Below are positions 34,472 to 44,892 of a stretch of 64,000 bases of DNA, in pieces (the first letter of the stretch is position 1; each line of letters opens with the position of its first letter). The DNA comes from Kitasatospora arboriphila (lineage in GTDB: Bacteria; Actinomycetota; Actinomycetes; Mycobacteriales; Mycobacteriaceae), in assembly GCF_000717275.1 (NCBI RefSeq), contig NZ_JNYV01000002.1, positions 1,178,001 to 1,242,000 of the forward strand, given 5' to 3'. The position numbers and the translations under genes were made by a program. The notes below the pieces were generated by a model that saw nothing but the letters and a program-made list of their open reading frames with translations, was not told where the DNA came from and searched no databases.

Positions 34472-35236
34472 TCAGCGTGGCGCGGGGAAAAGTGTTGACA
34501 CCAAGGTGATCTCGCCGTCCCGTTCGGTGACGAACTCTCCGGGACACCCGCCGCTCAACGCGCTCGAGACGGCGGCGATCACGCGGTCGTCTGCGGGCTC
34601 GACCGCATGCTCGAGCTTCGGAATCGGGGCGAGCCTGCACTGGCCGCCATCGAGCCGCCCGTCGGCCAGCTCTTCATTGCTTCTGATCGAGTAGTACTCG
34701 ACGTCTCCGGGTGTGTCGTCGCCGTTGTTGAGTTCGGCGATGAACGGGGTCACCGGGCAGCCGTCGAAGCCGAATCCGGGCAATTGGACGCAGCCGCCGG
34801 GCGAGCCGTATTGAGGGGTGCCGATCGCGATGTAGTCGTCGATGCGCTCGGAACCGCCCAGCGCTTTCAGGTAATGGCGTGACGACAAACCCCCGTAGCT
34901 GTGCGCCACCAGCGACAGGCTCTCCACTTCGACTCCGGCCGAGGCACTTTCGACCGACTCTTGGATGGCCCGCGAGTCCGCGTAGAGGTCGAGGCCCTTC
35001 ACGTCGACCGTGTCGACGGTGTACCCGTCGGCAGCCAACTCGTCCGCCATGTCCTGGAAGAGGTCCATGCTCGAGGTTCCCGGGGCCGGTTGCTGGCCGG
35101 GTACCAGCAGCACGATGCGTTGAGGCTGACTCGGCGTCGATCCGGCCGATGCGGTGGCGGAGCCGATGAGTGTGGCCACCGAAGCAACCGCGAGCGCGCC
35201 CGCCAGTTTTGTGAGGGCACCCTTAGTGGAAGTCAT
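34472..35236 (-). CDS. Secreted esterase/lipase (alpha/beta hydrolase)
   Basis: Protein of 254 aa with a Sec signal peptide (KLAGALAVASVATLIGSATASAG, cleavage after about residue 32). The nucleophile elbow is SLVAHSYGGLSSRHYL with Ser in A-H-S-Y-G, and a conserved VLLVPGQ-type oxyanion region precedes it. It resembles the small actinobacterial lipase class (LipA/EstA type). Four Cys in the mature protein could form disulphides. It stands alone between the DUF2975 pair and a small unknown gene. Confidence 0.8.
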   Translation of the reverse strand: MTSTKGALTKLAGALAVASVATLIGSATASAGSTPSQPQRIVLLVPGQQPAPGTSSMDLFQDMADELAADGYTVDTVDVKGLDLYADSRAIQESVESASAGVEVESLSLVAHSYGGLSSRHYLKALGGSERIDDYIAIGTPQYGSPGGCVQLPGFGFDGCPVTPFIAELNNGDDTPGDVEYYSIRSNEELADGRLDGGQCRLAPIPKLEHAVEPADDRVIAAVSSALSGGCPGEFVTERDGEITLVSTLFPAPR

Positions 35237-35268
35237 GGGGGGAAGGTACCCGGCGTTCGGCGTGCAGG

Positions 35269-35562
35269 CTAGGCCCCCTCCACAAACCTCCCGTCGGGAT
35301 ATTTGCGACCGAACCGCGACACGGCCTTTCCGAACAGCGAGCGCCGACCGGTCTCGGTGACGCGAACCCCGAGGGTGTAGACATTTGCTCCCTGTTCACG
35401 CCACACGGTTGATTGGACCGTGTAGTGAACGCCGTCCTCGAACACTTCCTGGCTGGTCGTCGATTCGTTGTCGTCCGCCCATGCGAGTTCGGTGTAGTCC
35501 ACGCGCCGGCCCCATTCGGCCAAGTGGGTGTCTGCGAGCCTGCCGGCCACCTGTTTGTCCAT
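35269..35562 (-). CDS. Small conserved-looking protein, function unknown
   Basis: Protein of 97 aa, charged and soluble with no membrane segment: it begins MDKQVAGRLADTHLAEWGRRVDY and continues with beta-rich sequence such as VHYTVQSTVWREQGANVYTLGVRVTETG. I do not recognise the family. TAGTAT lies 8 nt upstream of the ATG and resembles a -10 box, suggesting a very short or absent 5' leader. An in-frame start 16 codons upstream yields a basic tail and looks less likely. Confidence 0.55.
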   Translation of the reverse strand: MDKQVAGRLADTHLAEWGRRVDYTELAWADDNESTTSQEVFEDGVHYTVQSTVWREQGANVYTLGVRVTETGRRSLFGKAVSRFGRKYPDGRFVEGA

Positions 35563-35633
35563 GGGCAGCAATACTAGGCGCCGCCGACGAGACGCGACGT
35601 AGTACAACACCTACAAAAGAGCTGCCGGACAGA

Positions 35634-36293
35634 TTATTTCGGCAATCGACCGACATCGAGCATCGGTACGAGGAATTGCCATGCGATCGCGGCGAGTTGC
35701 TCGTCGTCATCGAGGTCGACGACATCGCTGCGGATCGTCAGGAACGACGCGGAGATGCGCACCATCATTTCCGCGATGAGGTCGATGTTCAGTTGTCTGT
35801 CGACGTTGCCTGCTTGTTGCTCGCGACGGAGCTGGCCCGCCACGAACTCGCGGACCGCCGCGACCATGCGGCCGTCGTCGCCGATCATCGATCCGGCGAC
35901 CAGGCCGGGTTCGGCGTCGATCAGCCCGCCGATCATCGGATTGCCGCGGATGGCGCGTAGGGAGCTCACGAATCCGAGAACAACTCGCTCGGCCGCGGTC
36001 TCGGCGGATCGGATGTCGGTGAGGAAGCGCTCGAAGTACCGCCGGAACTCTCGAAAGATGACCTGCTCGATCAGGGCGTCCTTGGTGGCGAACCGGCGAT
36101 AGACCGTGATGCGGGACATGTTGGCCCGCCTTGCGACGTCCTCCATGGACGTGCGCTGGACACCGGTGCGGCTGAACTGCTCGTAGGCCGCGTCGAGCAA
36201 CCGGGTGCGGGTGGTGTCGTCGCCGGCGTCGGTCCGCCTGATCGCGTCTTTGTACGCGCGTTCGAGCATCGCTCGGGTGCTCGACGTCGCCAT
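35634..36293 (-). CDS. TetR-family regulator divergent from lcp
   Basis: Regulator of 219 aa. The HTH is RLLDAAYEQFSRTGVQRTSMEDVARRANMSRITVYRRFATKDALIEQV (residues about 30-78), followed by a mainly helical ligand domain. It is divergent from the latex-clearing protein gene, the same arrangement as LcpR-lcp in rubber-degrading Gordonia. It is therefore the probable repressor of lcp, released by an isoprenoid degradation product. An ATG with the sequence MATSSTRAML was taken as start. Confidence 0.83.
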   Translation of the reverse strand: MATSSTRAMLERAYKDAIRRTDAGDDTTRTRLLDAAYEQFSRTGVQRTSMEDVARRANMSRITVYRRFATKDALIEQVIFREFRRYFERFLTDIRSAETAAERVVLGFVSSLRAIRGNPMIGGLIDAEPGLVAGSMIGDDGRMVAAVREFVAGQLRREQQAGNVDRQLNIDLIAEMMVRISASFLTIRSDVVDLDDDEQLAAIAWQFLVPMLDVGRLPK

Positions 36294-36391
36294 AGACGAA
36301 GACGGTACCGGTTCCCGGGGCTCAGTTCGTTCGAACAGGTGTGAGTCGCACGAGGAAACCGCACCGCTTGTGACCGGCAACACTTTTGTGC

Positions 36392-36402
36392 TAACCATGT
36401 TA
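36392..36402. promoter_or_regulatory. Candidate TetR operator in the lcp promoter
   Basis: TAACCATGTTA is an 11-bp interrupted palindrome (TAAC-CAT-GTTA) about 67 bp upstream of the lcp start, in the AT-richer part of the divergent promoter. It is short, so the assignment to the TetR protein rests mainly on position. Confidence 0.4.
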
Positions 36403-36468
36403 CTAAGAAACGCTGATTGTTTCATTGCATCAGCGAATGAATTCATGGTCGGACGGGGAGTGAATAGC

Positions 36469-37695
36469 GTGGACAACTTCAGTAGGCGCAACGCGTTGAA
36501 GGCGGGCGGGGTGTTGGGTGCGGCCGGCGCTGCGGCGGTCATCGTTCCGGCGACCCCGTGGACATGGTCACCGGCAGGTTCGGTCCCGGGAACCGGTAGC
36601 GGGGCCGACCCCCGGGGCGTGTGGGACAAAGAGGCCGATCCGGTGGTTGCGTCGTTGATCGACCGCGGCGAGGTGCCGCGCGTGAACGAGTTGTTGAAGC
36701 ACTGGACCAAGAACGGCCAGGCATTGCCCGCCGGCCTGCCGAATGACCTGCGGGATTTCATCGAGTACGCGCGGCAGATGCCGTCGTGGGCGGATCAGGG
36801 CAAGTTGGCCACCGCGGTCGAGTTCAACCAGAAGCGCGGAACCTATCTGGGTGTGCTGTACGGCTTCGCCAGCGGCATGATGAGCACCGTCATCCCCAAA
36901 GAGGCGCGGGCGGTGTACTACTCCAAGGGCGGCGCGGACATGAAGGACCGCATCACCAAGACGGCGAAACTCGGGTACGACATCGGTTCGCTCAATGCCT
37001 ACCAACCTGACGGTGAAATGGTGATCACCTGCGTCAAGACACGGCTCGCGCACGCGGCGGTTCGGCACCTGCTCCCGCAGTCGCCGCACTGGACGGGGTC
37101 TGCGCCAGAAGACATCCCGATCAGCCAGGCCGACATCATGGTCACCTGGCACAGCTTGCCGACCACCGTGATGCGGAACCTGAAGAAGTGGAACGTACAG
37201 ATCCCGGCCGCCGAATCGGAGGGCTTCCTGCATTCCTGGCAACTGGCGGCCCATCTGCTCGGTGTGAAAGACGAGTACATCCCGGCGTCCTGGGATCAGG
37301 CCGACTCGCAGGCCAAACAGGTTCTCGACCCGATCCTCGCGCCCACGCCCGAAGGCATCAAACTCGCTGACATCCTCCTGGGTCTGGGTATGAACCTGGA
37401 TCTGACGTTGCTCAGCCGGCCCATTCTCGGTGCGTTGACCCGCTTCATGCTCGGTGATCAGGTGGCCGACTGGCTTCGCATCCCGCGTGAGCCCGTGTGG
37501 ACGCCGCTGCTCGAAACCGCATGGGGCCCCTTCATCGCGGTGCGCGAAGGACTTCTTGATGTCGGCGTCCCCGAAGAGGCGTACTGGCTGTTCGATGAGT
37601 TCCTTCGCCAGTTCGTGCTGTTCTACACCTCGGAACTGCGCATGCCGATCAACATCACCATCCCGGTGATCAACAATCCGAATTACGGCAACTGA
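36469..37695 (+). CDS. lcp: Latex clearing protein, haem-dependent polyisoprene oxygenase
   Basis: Protein of 408 aa, about the length of Streptomyces K30 Lcp. The N-terminus is a Tat signal (NFSRRNALKAGGVLGAAGAAAVI). Residues that I recall as important in LcpK30 (Glu148, Arg164, Lys167, Thr168, haem ligand His198) all align with a constant offset of 3: Glu145, Arg161, Lys164, Thr165 and His195 in VIPKEARAVY, DRITKT and TRLAHAAVRH. Lcp cleaves cis-1,4-polyisoprene outside the cell with O2 into oligo-isoprenoid aldehyde/ketones. The GTG start was chosen with GGGGAG 8 nt upstream; an ATG eight codons earlier is in frame. Confidence 0.92.
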   Translation: MDNFSRRNALKAGGVLGAAGAAAVIVPATPWTWSPAGSVPGTGSGADPRGVWDKEADPVVASLIDRGEVPRVNELLKHWTKNGQALPAGLPNDLRDFIEYARQMPSWADQGKLATAVEFNQKRGTYLGVLYGFASGMMSTVIPKEARAVYYSKGGADMKDRITKTAKLGYDIGSLNAYQPDGEMVITCVKTRLAHAAVRHLLPQSPHWTGSAPEDIPISQADIMVTWHSLPTTVMRNLKKWNVQIPAAESEGFLHSWQLAAHLLGVKDEYIPASWDQADSQAKQVLDPILAPTPEGIKLADILLGLGMNLDLTLLSRPILGALTRFMLGDQVADWLRIPREPVWTPLLETAWGPFIAVREGLLDVGVPEEAYWLFDEFLRQFVLFYTSELRMPINITIPVINNPNYGN

Positions 37696-37730
37696 CCACA
37701 GTCGCCGTCATCGATTGAGGGCTTGTGGCC

Positions 37731-38153
37731 ATGACTTTGGATAAAGCCGTTCTAGAGGAGAGCTTGGGGTTGGCGGCCGACGACGACATCGGTCTCACCG
37801 TCGCCTTCTACGACCGGCTCTTCGCCGACCATCCCTCGGTGCGCCCGCTGTTCGGCAACGACATACGTCCGCAAGCACAGATGCTTCAGCAGGCGATCGT
37901 CGCAGTTCTCGACCATCTTGACGATTCGGCGTGGCTTGGCGCCACGCTGGGGGAATTGGGCCGCAAACACGCCTCGTGGGGCGTGACCGAGGCCATGTAC
38001 GGCTGGGTGGCCACCACGCTGATCGCCACCATGGCCGAACGCGCCGGAAGCCGGTGGACTCCCGAGATGTCAGCGGCCTGGGCGGATGCCCTGGACGCGC
38101 TGGCAACGATCATGCTCGCCGCCTACCCGGTGCGCGCGGACAACCCGAGCTGA
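37731..38153 (+). CDS. Single-domain bacterial globin
   Basis: Haemoglobin of 140 aa (Vitreoscilla/flavohaemoglobin globin type). The CD1 Phe is in HPSVRPLFGND, and the proximal F8 His is in LGRKHASWGV; the E-helix carries Gln in QAQMLQQAI. There is no reductase domain. It starts 35 bp after the lcp stop on the same strand with no clear terminator between, so it is likely co-transcribed. An O2 or haem-related supporting role for the oxygenase is an inference. GAGGG supports the ATG; a GTG two codons earlier is in frame. Confidence 0.88.
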   Translation: MTLDKAVLEESLGLAADDDIGLTVAFYDRLFADHPSVRPLFGNDIRPQAQMLQQAIVAVLDHLDDSAWLGATLGELGRKHASWGVTEAMYGWVATTLIATMAERAGSRWTPEMSAAWADALDALATIMLAAYPVRADNPS

Positions 38154-38179
38154 TCAACGACGGCGAACGCGCGTCACAT

Positions 38180-38773
38180 CTACTGCGAGCGAACGGCTTT
38201 CAGTACGGTGTCGTGAGTGTGGTGTGAGTTTCCGGGAGGGGCGGTCGTCCGGGGCTGGGTGCGGTCGATCAGCACCGTCCACTCGTCGCCGAGGAGCTCG
38301 GCGAAGTCGTGTGGGTCGTAGAAGTCCCGCGGGTCGATTCCCTTCCAGTTGTGGCCTTCTCGGATCTCGTGGCCCACGATGAGCAGCGTTCCGCCTGGCG
38401 CGACGGCGTTCGCGAGCGCGCGGGCGGTCTGGCCGCCGTCGGACCGGGGAACGCTGTGGAGGTATTGCATCGACACGAGATCGTAGGAGGTCGGCGTCGG
38501 CGGGTCGGCGAGCGGATCACCACGTACCCAGGTGATGGCGTCCGAGTCGCCCAATTTCATGGCGCGGTCGATGGCGACCTGCGAGATGTCGACGGCGGTC
38601 ACCTGCCATCCGCGCTCGGCGAGCCAGCGGGCATCGGCGCCCTCACCGCATCCGAGGTCGAGCGCCCGTCCGGGTGGCAGGTCCGCCACCTCGTCGACGA
38701 GGACTGGATTGGGGTTGTTGCTGAAGAGTTGTTCGGCGCTGCTGTAGTGCTCGTCCCAGAATTCTTGGCTCAT
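38180..38773 (-). CDS. Class I SAM-dependent methyltransferase
   Basis: Protein of 197 aa of the Methyltransf_25 type. Motif I is ALDLGCGEGADARWLAERG, motif II region VTAVDISQVAIDRA, and the post-I region SYDLVSMQYLHSVPRS. It resembles tellurite-resistance/thiol methyltransferase-like proteins, but the substrate is unknown. GGAG lies upstream of the ATG (MSQEFWDEHY). It is convergent with the globin gene, separated by 26 bp. Confidence 0.8.
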   Translation of the reverse strand: MSQEFWDEHYSSAEQLFSNNPNPVLVDEVADLPPGRALDLGCGEGADARWLAERGWQVTAVDISQVAIDRAMKLGDSDAITWVRGDPLADPPTPTSYDLVSMQYLHSVPRSDGGQTARALANAVAPGGTLLIVGHEIREGHNWKGIDPRDFYDPHDFAELLGDEWTVLIDRTQPRTTAPPGNSHHTHDTVLKAVRSQ

Positions 38774-38830
38774 GTCTCCACAATGGCCGCGAACCGTTGT
38801 TTTCGACAACTATTCTTGCTGTTTCGGCAA

Positions 38831-39466
38831 CTACGTCCGAGGAACGTCCGGTCGGGGGCCCAGAAGCGCAATGCAGGCCTCGACCATGGTCTCGGTCATC
38901 GAGTTGATCGGCCTGCCGTCCTCGACTGCGACCGCTGTCAGTTCGCGTAGACCTCCCAGCAGCAAGGTGGCCATCGACCGCGACACCGTCTCCACGCCCA
39001 AAGCCTGCATCTGAGGTGTGCTCGTCAACATGACGAGGGTGCGGATGAGTTCTTCCATCGCGTGCCGCTGAACCGGTCGGGCACTGGTTCCCAGGGCGGG
39101 GAGCTCGCGAATCCAGCTCAAAGTAATTGCCGGATCCATCTCGATCGACTTCACGTATGCGCCGATGGCCTGCCTGATCTGCATGATCCACCCGGCGTTC
39201 GGATCTACAGCTGCCACGATCTCATCGATCATGGAGGTGTTCGCACGCCGCAGCAGCTCGATGAAGCAGTCTTCTTTTCCGGAGAACTCCTGGTAGAAGG
39301 TTCGCCGCGACGTCCGGGCGATGCCGACGATGTCGGCGATGGTGCTCGCCCGGTACCCACGGACCTCGATCGAAGTGGCCAGCGCGTCGAGCAGCCGAAC
39401 CCGGAATGCTGACCCGCCGGCGTCGGCAGGCTGCAGTTGATCGACTGACTGCGGGTTGGTTGCCAT
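38831..39466 (-). CDS. TetR-family regulator divergent from a P450
   Basis: Regulator of 211 aa. The HTH lies in LDALATSIEVRGYRASTIADIVGIARTSRRTFYQEFSGKEDCFIELL (residues about 26-72). It is divergent from a cytochrome P450, the same layout as mycobacterial Rv0135c and cyp138. Two 16-bp palindromic sites in the shared promoter are its probable operators. Confidence 0.84.
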   Translation of the reverse strand: MATNPQSVDQLQPADAGGSAFRVRLLDALATSIEVRGYRASTIADIVGIARTSRRTFYQEFSGKEDCFIELLRRANTSMIDEIVAAVDPNAGWIMQIRQAIGAYVKSIEMDPAITLSWIRELPALGTSARPVQRHAMEELIRTLVMLTSTPQMQALGVETVSRSMATLLLGGLRELTAVAVEDGRPINSMTETMVEACIALLGPRPDVPRT

Positions 39467-39498
39467 CGATCCAACGATACGACCCCTTGTTATCCCTT

Positions 39499-39538
39499 GG
39501 TACGGGAGCGTACCGTCGCAGTGGTACGGCGTAGTACC
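39499..39538. promoter_or_regulatory. Tandem operator-like palindromes, TetR/P450 promoter
   Basis: GGTACGGGAGCGTACC (39499-39514) and GGTACGGCGTAGTACC (39523-39538) share the pattern GGTACGGnnnnGTACC and start 24 bp apart, a spacing suited to two dimers on nearby turns of the helix. They lie 30 bp upstream of the P450 start. Confidence 0.7.
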
Positions 39539-39567
39539 GGGCGGCGCCGAGACGGGAGCGTTCGAAC

Positions 39568-40905
39568 ATGGGGCCAGCTCATACGGAGACGAAAGACGGT
39601 CGTCAGGCAGTCGCGTCAGTACACCTTCCGCCTGGTCCACGACTGCATCGGCACATGCAAGGACTCGCGTTCGTCGCCGCGCGTCGGCAGACGATGCAGC
39701 TGCTCGCCCGGCGCTACGGGCCGGCGTTCACGCTGAACATCCCGGTCTTCGGGAACACCGTGGTGGTATCGGACCCGCACTTGGCCAAGCAGCTGTTCAC
39801 CACACCGGCCGGAGTGCTGAGCAACGTGCAGCCCAACCTCGGCCGCATCCTCGGCGACCACTCGATGTTCTCGCTCGAAGGTGACGACCATCGCCGCAGA
39901 CGAAAGCTGCTCACTCCTCCGCTGCACGGCAAGAGCGTGAAGGGCTACGAGCAGATCATCGAGGAAGAGGTCCTGCGCGAGACCGAGACCTGGCCGGAAG
40001 ATCGCGAGTTCGAGAGTCTGGCTCCGATGATGCGGATAACGCTCAATGCGATTCTTCGTGCGGTGTTCGGCGCCGATGGGGAGCAGCTCGACGCACTACG
40101 GCGCATCATTCCGCCGATGGTCGAACTAGGCTCGCGCCTCGCGACATTGCCGAACACGACGATCAACCTCGGCCGGTTCGACCCCTGGGAACGATTCATG
40201 GCTCGCCGTCGTGAATACGACTCGATCATCGAAGACCTGATCTCCACGGTGCGGGGCGACCCCGACTTCGCCGAACGTACCGACATCGTCTCGCTGATGC
40301 TGCGAAGTACCTACGACGACGGGTCGCCGATGTCGACCACGGAGATCGCCGACGAACTGGCGACGCTGCTCGCCGCGGGCCACGAGACCACCGCCACCAC
40401 GCTGGCGTGGGCGTTCGAGCGATTGCGCCGCAACCCGGATGTGTTGGCCCGCTTGACCGCTGAGGTCGACGAGGGGGACACCGTGTTCCGGCAGGCGACG
40501 ATCCTGGAAGTGCAGCGCAGCCGGCCCGTGATCGATCTCGCCGGGCGAACAGTGGTGGCTCCTGTGCTGGAGCTGGGCGAGTGGCGCATCCCGCAGGGGC
40601 ACACGGTGCTTGTCAGCATCTCTCTGCTGCACGACGACAGTGAGCAGTTCGAGGATCCAGAACGATTCGATCCCAGCCGTTTCCTGGATCACAAGCCGTC
40701 CGCCGCATGGCTCCCGTTCGGCGGTGGAACCCGCCGGTGCATCGGTGCGGCCTTCGCGAACATGGAAATGGATGTCACCCTGCGGACCATGCTGGAGAAG
40801 TTTGAACTGCTTCCGACGGCGAAACCTGCTGAGCGTTGGCACAGTCGCGGCGTCGCTTATGCTCCCCGCCGCAAAGGGCAGATTGCTGTTCGTCGCCGCA
40901 GTTGA
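39568..40905 (+). CDS. Cytochrome P450 (CYP138/CYP135-like)
   Basis: P450 of 445 aa. Key motifs are the I-helix AAGHETTATTLAW, the ExxR motif in LEVQRSRP, and the haem-binding loop LPFGGGTRRCIGAAFA with the thiolate Cys. Group members are soluble class I P450s needing ferredoxin and reductase, neither of which is nearby. The substrate is unknown. GGGAG sits 9 nt before the ATG. Expression is probably controlled by the divergent TetR gene. Confidence 0.88.
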   Translation: MGPAHTETKDGRQAVASVHLPPGPRLHRHMQGLAFVAARRQTMQLLARRYGPAFTLNIPVFGNTVVVSDPHLAKQLFTTPAGVLSNVQPNLGRILGDHSMFSLEGDDHRRRRKLLTPPLHGKSVKGYEQIIEEEVLRETETWPEDREFESLAPMMRITLNAILRAVFGADGEQLDALRRIIPPMVELGSRLATLPNTTINLGRFDPWERFMARRREYDSIIEDLISTVRGDPDFAERTDIVSLMLRSTYDDGSPMSTTEIADELATLLAAGHETTATTLAWAFERLRRNPDVLARLTAEVDEGDTVFRQATILEVQRSRPVIDLAGRTVVAPVLELGEWRIPQGHTVLVSISLLHDDSEQFEDPERFDPSRFLDHKPSAAWLPFGGGTRRCIGAAFANMEMDVTLRTMLEKFELLPTAKPAERWHSRGVAYAPRRKGQIAVRRRS

Positions 40906-40957
40906 GAATGATGTGGCAGACCTGAAGGTAGGGCCGCCAACTGTGTAGCGTGACCAC

Positions 40958-41851
40958 ATGGATCTGCAGCGACTACGAATCCTGAGGCAGCTCGCAGACC
41001 GCGGCACCGTGGGGGCCGTGGCGCAGGCGATGAACATGACACCGTCTGCGGTGTCGCAGCAGTTGAAGGTACTGGGCCGCGAAGCCGGGATTGCCTTGCT
41101 CGAACAAGATGGCCGGCGGGTTCGTCTCACGGACGCCGGTCGCGCGTTGGTACTACGTGCCGACGAGGTCATCGCCGCTGTGCAGCGGGCCGAGGCGGAG
41201 ATGGCGTCGTACCGCGATGACGCAGTCGGCGAAGTGCGCTTGGCGATGTTCCCCTCGGGAGCGGCACTTCTGCTACCGGGTGTCCTCAACCGGATGAGCG
41301 ATCGTCGGATCCGGGTGATCGCCGGCGACGAAGACGTGAAATACGTTGATGCACCTGCCTTGCTGGCCGACTTCGACGTTGTGCTGACCCATCGGGACGA
41401 GCGGGCGCCGCAGGTTGTCGAGGCGAGGGTGTCGGTGACCACCGTGATGCGCGAACCCATCGACCTGGTGGTCGGCCGAGGCCATCGCTTGGCCGGCCGC
41501 AGCGAGGTGACACTGGCCGAACTCGAAGACGAGGACTGGATCAGCGTTCGTGACGGGTTCCCGGTTGACGACGTGCTGGTCTCCCTCGCGGCCGCGACCG
41601 GGGTGGCGCCGCGAGTCACCCACCGCATCAACGACTTCCGCGTCATCGAGTCGATGGTGGCACGTGATCACGGAGTCGCGCTCATGCCCCGGTTCTCCAT
41701 CCGGGATCCGGACTGCAGCCGCCTTGTTCTCACCGGGGTGCGCGCCGCGCGGGTTTACGAGGCGTTGAGCCGCCCGATGGGTGATCAGCGAGGTGCGGTG
41801 AGGCAACTTCTCGCAGCACTTGTCGCCGAGGGTGATTCGGCCGGAGCATGA
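40958..41851 (+). CDS. LysR-type transcriptional regulator
   Basis: Regulator of 297 aa. The winged HTH occupies residues 1-60 (LRILRQLADRGTVGAVAQAMNMTPSAVSQQLKVLGREAGIALL), followed by a periplasmic-binding-like ligand domain. It belongs to the DUF-like actinobacterial LysR group with poorly known targets. TAGCGT lies 6 nt before the ATG with no ribosome-binding site, so the message is probably leaderless. Its target is not obvious; the neighbouring P450 and thioesterase are candidates. Confidence 0.87.
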   Translation: MDLQRLRILRQLADRGTVGAVAQAMNMTPSAVSQQLKVLGREAGIALLEQDGRRVRLTDAGRALVLRADEVIAAVQRAEAEMASYRDDAVGEVRLAMFPSGAALLLPGVLNRMSDRRIRVIAGDEDVKYVDAPALLADFDVVLTHRDERAPQVVEARVSVTTVMREPIDLVVGRGHRLAGRSEVTLAELEDEDWISVRDGFPVDDVLVSLAAATGVAPRVTHRINDFRVIESMVARDHGVALMPRFSIRDPDCSRLVLTGVRAARVYEALSRPMGDQRGAVRQLLAALVAEGDSAGA

Positions 41852-41875
41852 TCATCCGGCAGAACCGACGGCGGA

Positions 41876-44208
<2,333 letters not shown>

Positions 44209-44250
44209 TCAGACCCCGCCGCGGCAACCGAGAAGGAGCACGCGCTGCAT
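44209..44250 (-). CDS. leuL: Leucine leader peptide of leuA
   Basis: A 13-codon frame encodes MQRVLLLGCRGGV and contains three consecutive leucine codons (CTC CTT CTC). It sits between the leuA promoter and the leuA hairpin, which is the layout of ribosome-mediated attenuation. A perfect-spacing promoter places the transcript start close to its ATG. Low charged tRNA-Leu would stall the ribosome at codons 5-7 and alter folding of the downstream hairpin. Similar leaders upstream of leuA have been predicted in other actinobacteria. Confidence 0.85.
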   Translation of the reverse strand: MQRVLLLGCRGGV

Positions 44251-44257
44251 TTTTGTG

Positions 44258-44286
44258 ACTGTACTCCCGAAGGCGCGGAAGTCCAA
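44258..44286 (-). promoter_or_regulatory. Promoter of leuL-leuA
   Basis: On the minus strand a -35 TTGGAC (44281-44286) is followed by a 17-bp spacer and a -10 TACAGT (44258-44263). The leader ATG begins 7 nt after the -10, so the transcript is probably leaderless with respect to leuL. Confidence 0.75.
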
Positions 44287-44293
44287 AGGTGGT

Positions 44294-44866
44294 TCACCGG
44301 TTCTCCGGAACCAGTGGTCGGCCCCAGGTCTCGGCGAAGGCGATCTCCGACAGCGGCAGGCGGGTGCGTTCGCGGCCATCACGCTCTCGGATGTCGGCGG
44401 ACAGAGCAGCGGTATCAGCGAGTCGGCCGATGGCAAGGACCAGTAGTGGTCGAATCGAGTGCGGAATCTCGAACTGCTGCACCAGGTCTGACGCGCGGAA
44501 CCCGCCCATGGGATGGGCGTTCCATCCGTCGGCCTGGGCTTGGACGATCATTTGACCGGCGGCGAGCCCCACGTCGATCGTGGCGTAGTCGTGCATTTTC
44601 GGGTCGTCGGGGAGGTCGTCGGTACACAGGACGATCAACGCTGCGGCGGCCGGTGCCCACGATTGGTTCCCGCGTTTGAGTGCCTCGGTGACCCCGGCGA
44701 ATGTCGGGTCACCGCGGCGGCCGACGACAAACCGGACCGGCTGGCGACCGCCACCCGTCGGCGCCCACCGGCCCGCCTCGAGGATCGACTGCAGATGCTC
44801 GTCGGACATGGTTGCGTCGGCGTCGTAGCCGCGTGCACTCCATCGGTCTGCGAGTAGCGGGTGCAC
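44294..44866 (-). CDS. Nitroreductase-family flavoprotein
   Basis: FMN-dependent protein of 190 aa. N-terminal HPLLADRWSARGYD and the FMN-contact segment ILEAGRWAPTGGGRQPVRFVV are typical, as is GGFRASDLVQQFEIP near residue 130. These enzymes reduce nitro compounds, quinones or enones with NAD(P)H; the physiological substrate is unknown. AAGGAG lies 8 nt upstream of the GTG. It follows the MFS exporter by 26 bp on the same strand, so the two may form one drug/xenobiotic response transcript. Confidence 0.85.
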   Translation of the reverse strand: MHPLLADRWSARGYDADATMSDEHLQSILEAGRWAPTGGGRQPVRFVVGRRGDPTFAGVTEALKRGNQSWAPAAAALIVLCTDDLPDDPKMHDYATIDVGLAAGQMIVQAQADGWNAHPMGGFRASDLVQQFEIPHSIRPLLVLAIGRLADTAALSADIRERDGRERTRLPLSEIAFAETWGRPLVPENR

Positions 44867-44892
44867 GGGCAGCTCCTTGGGCCGGGCGGGGA

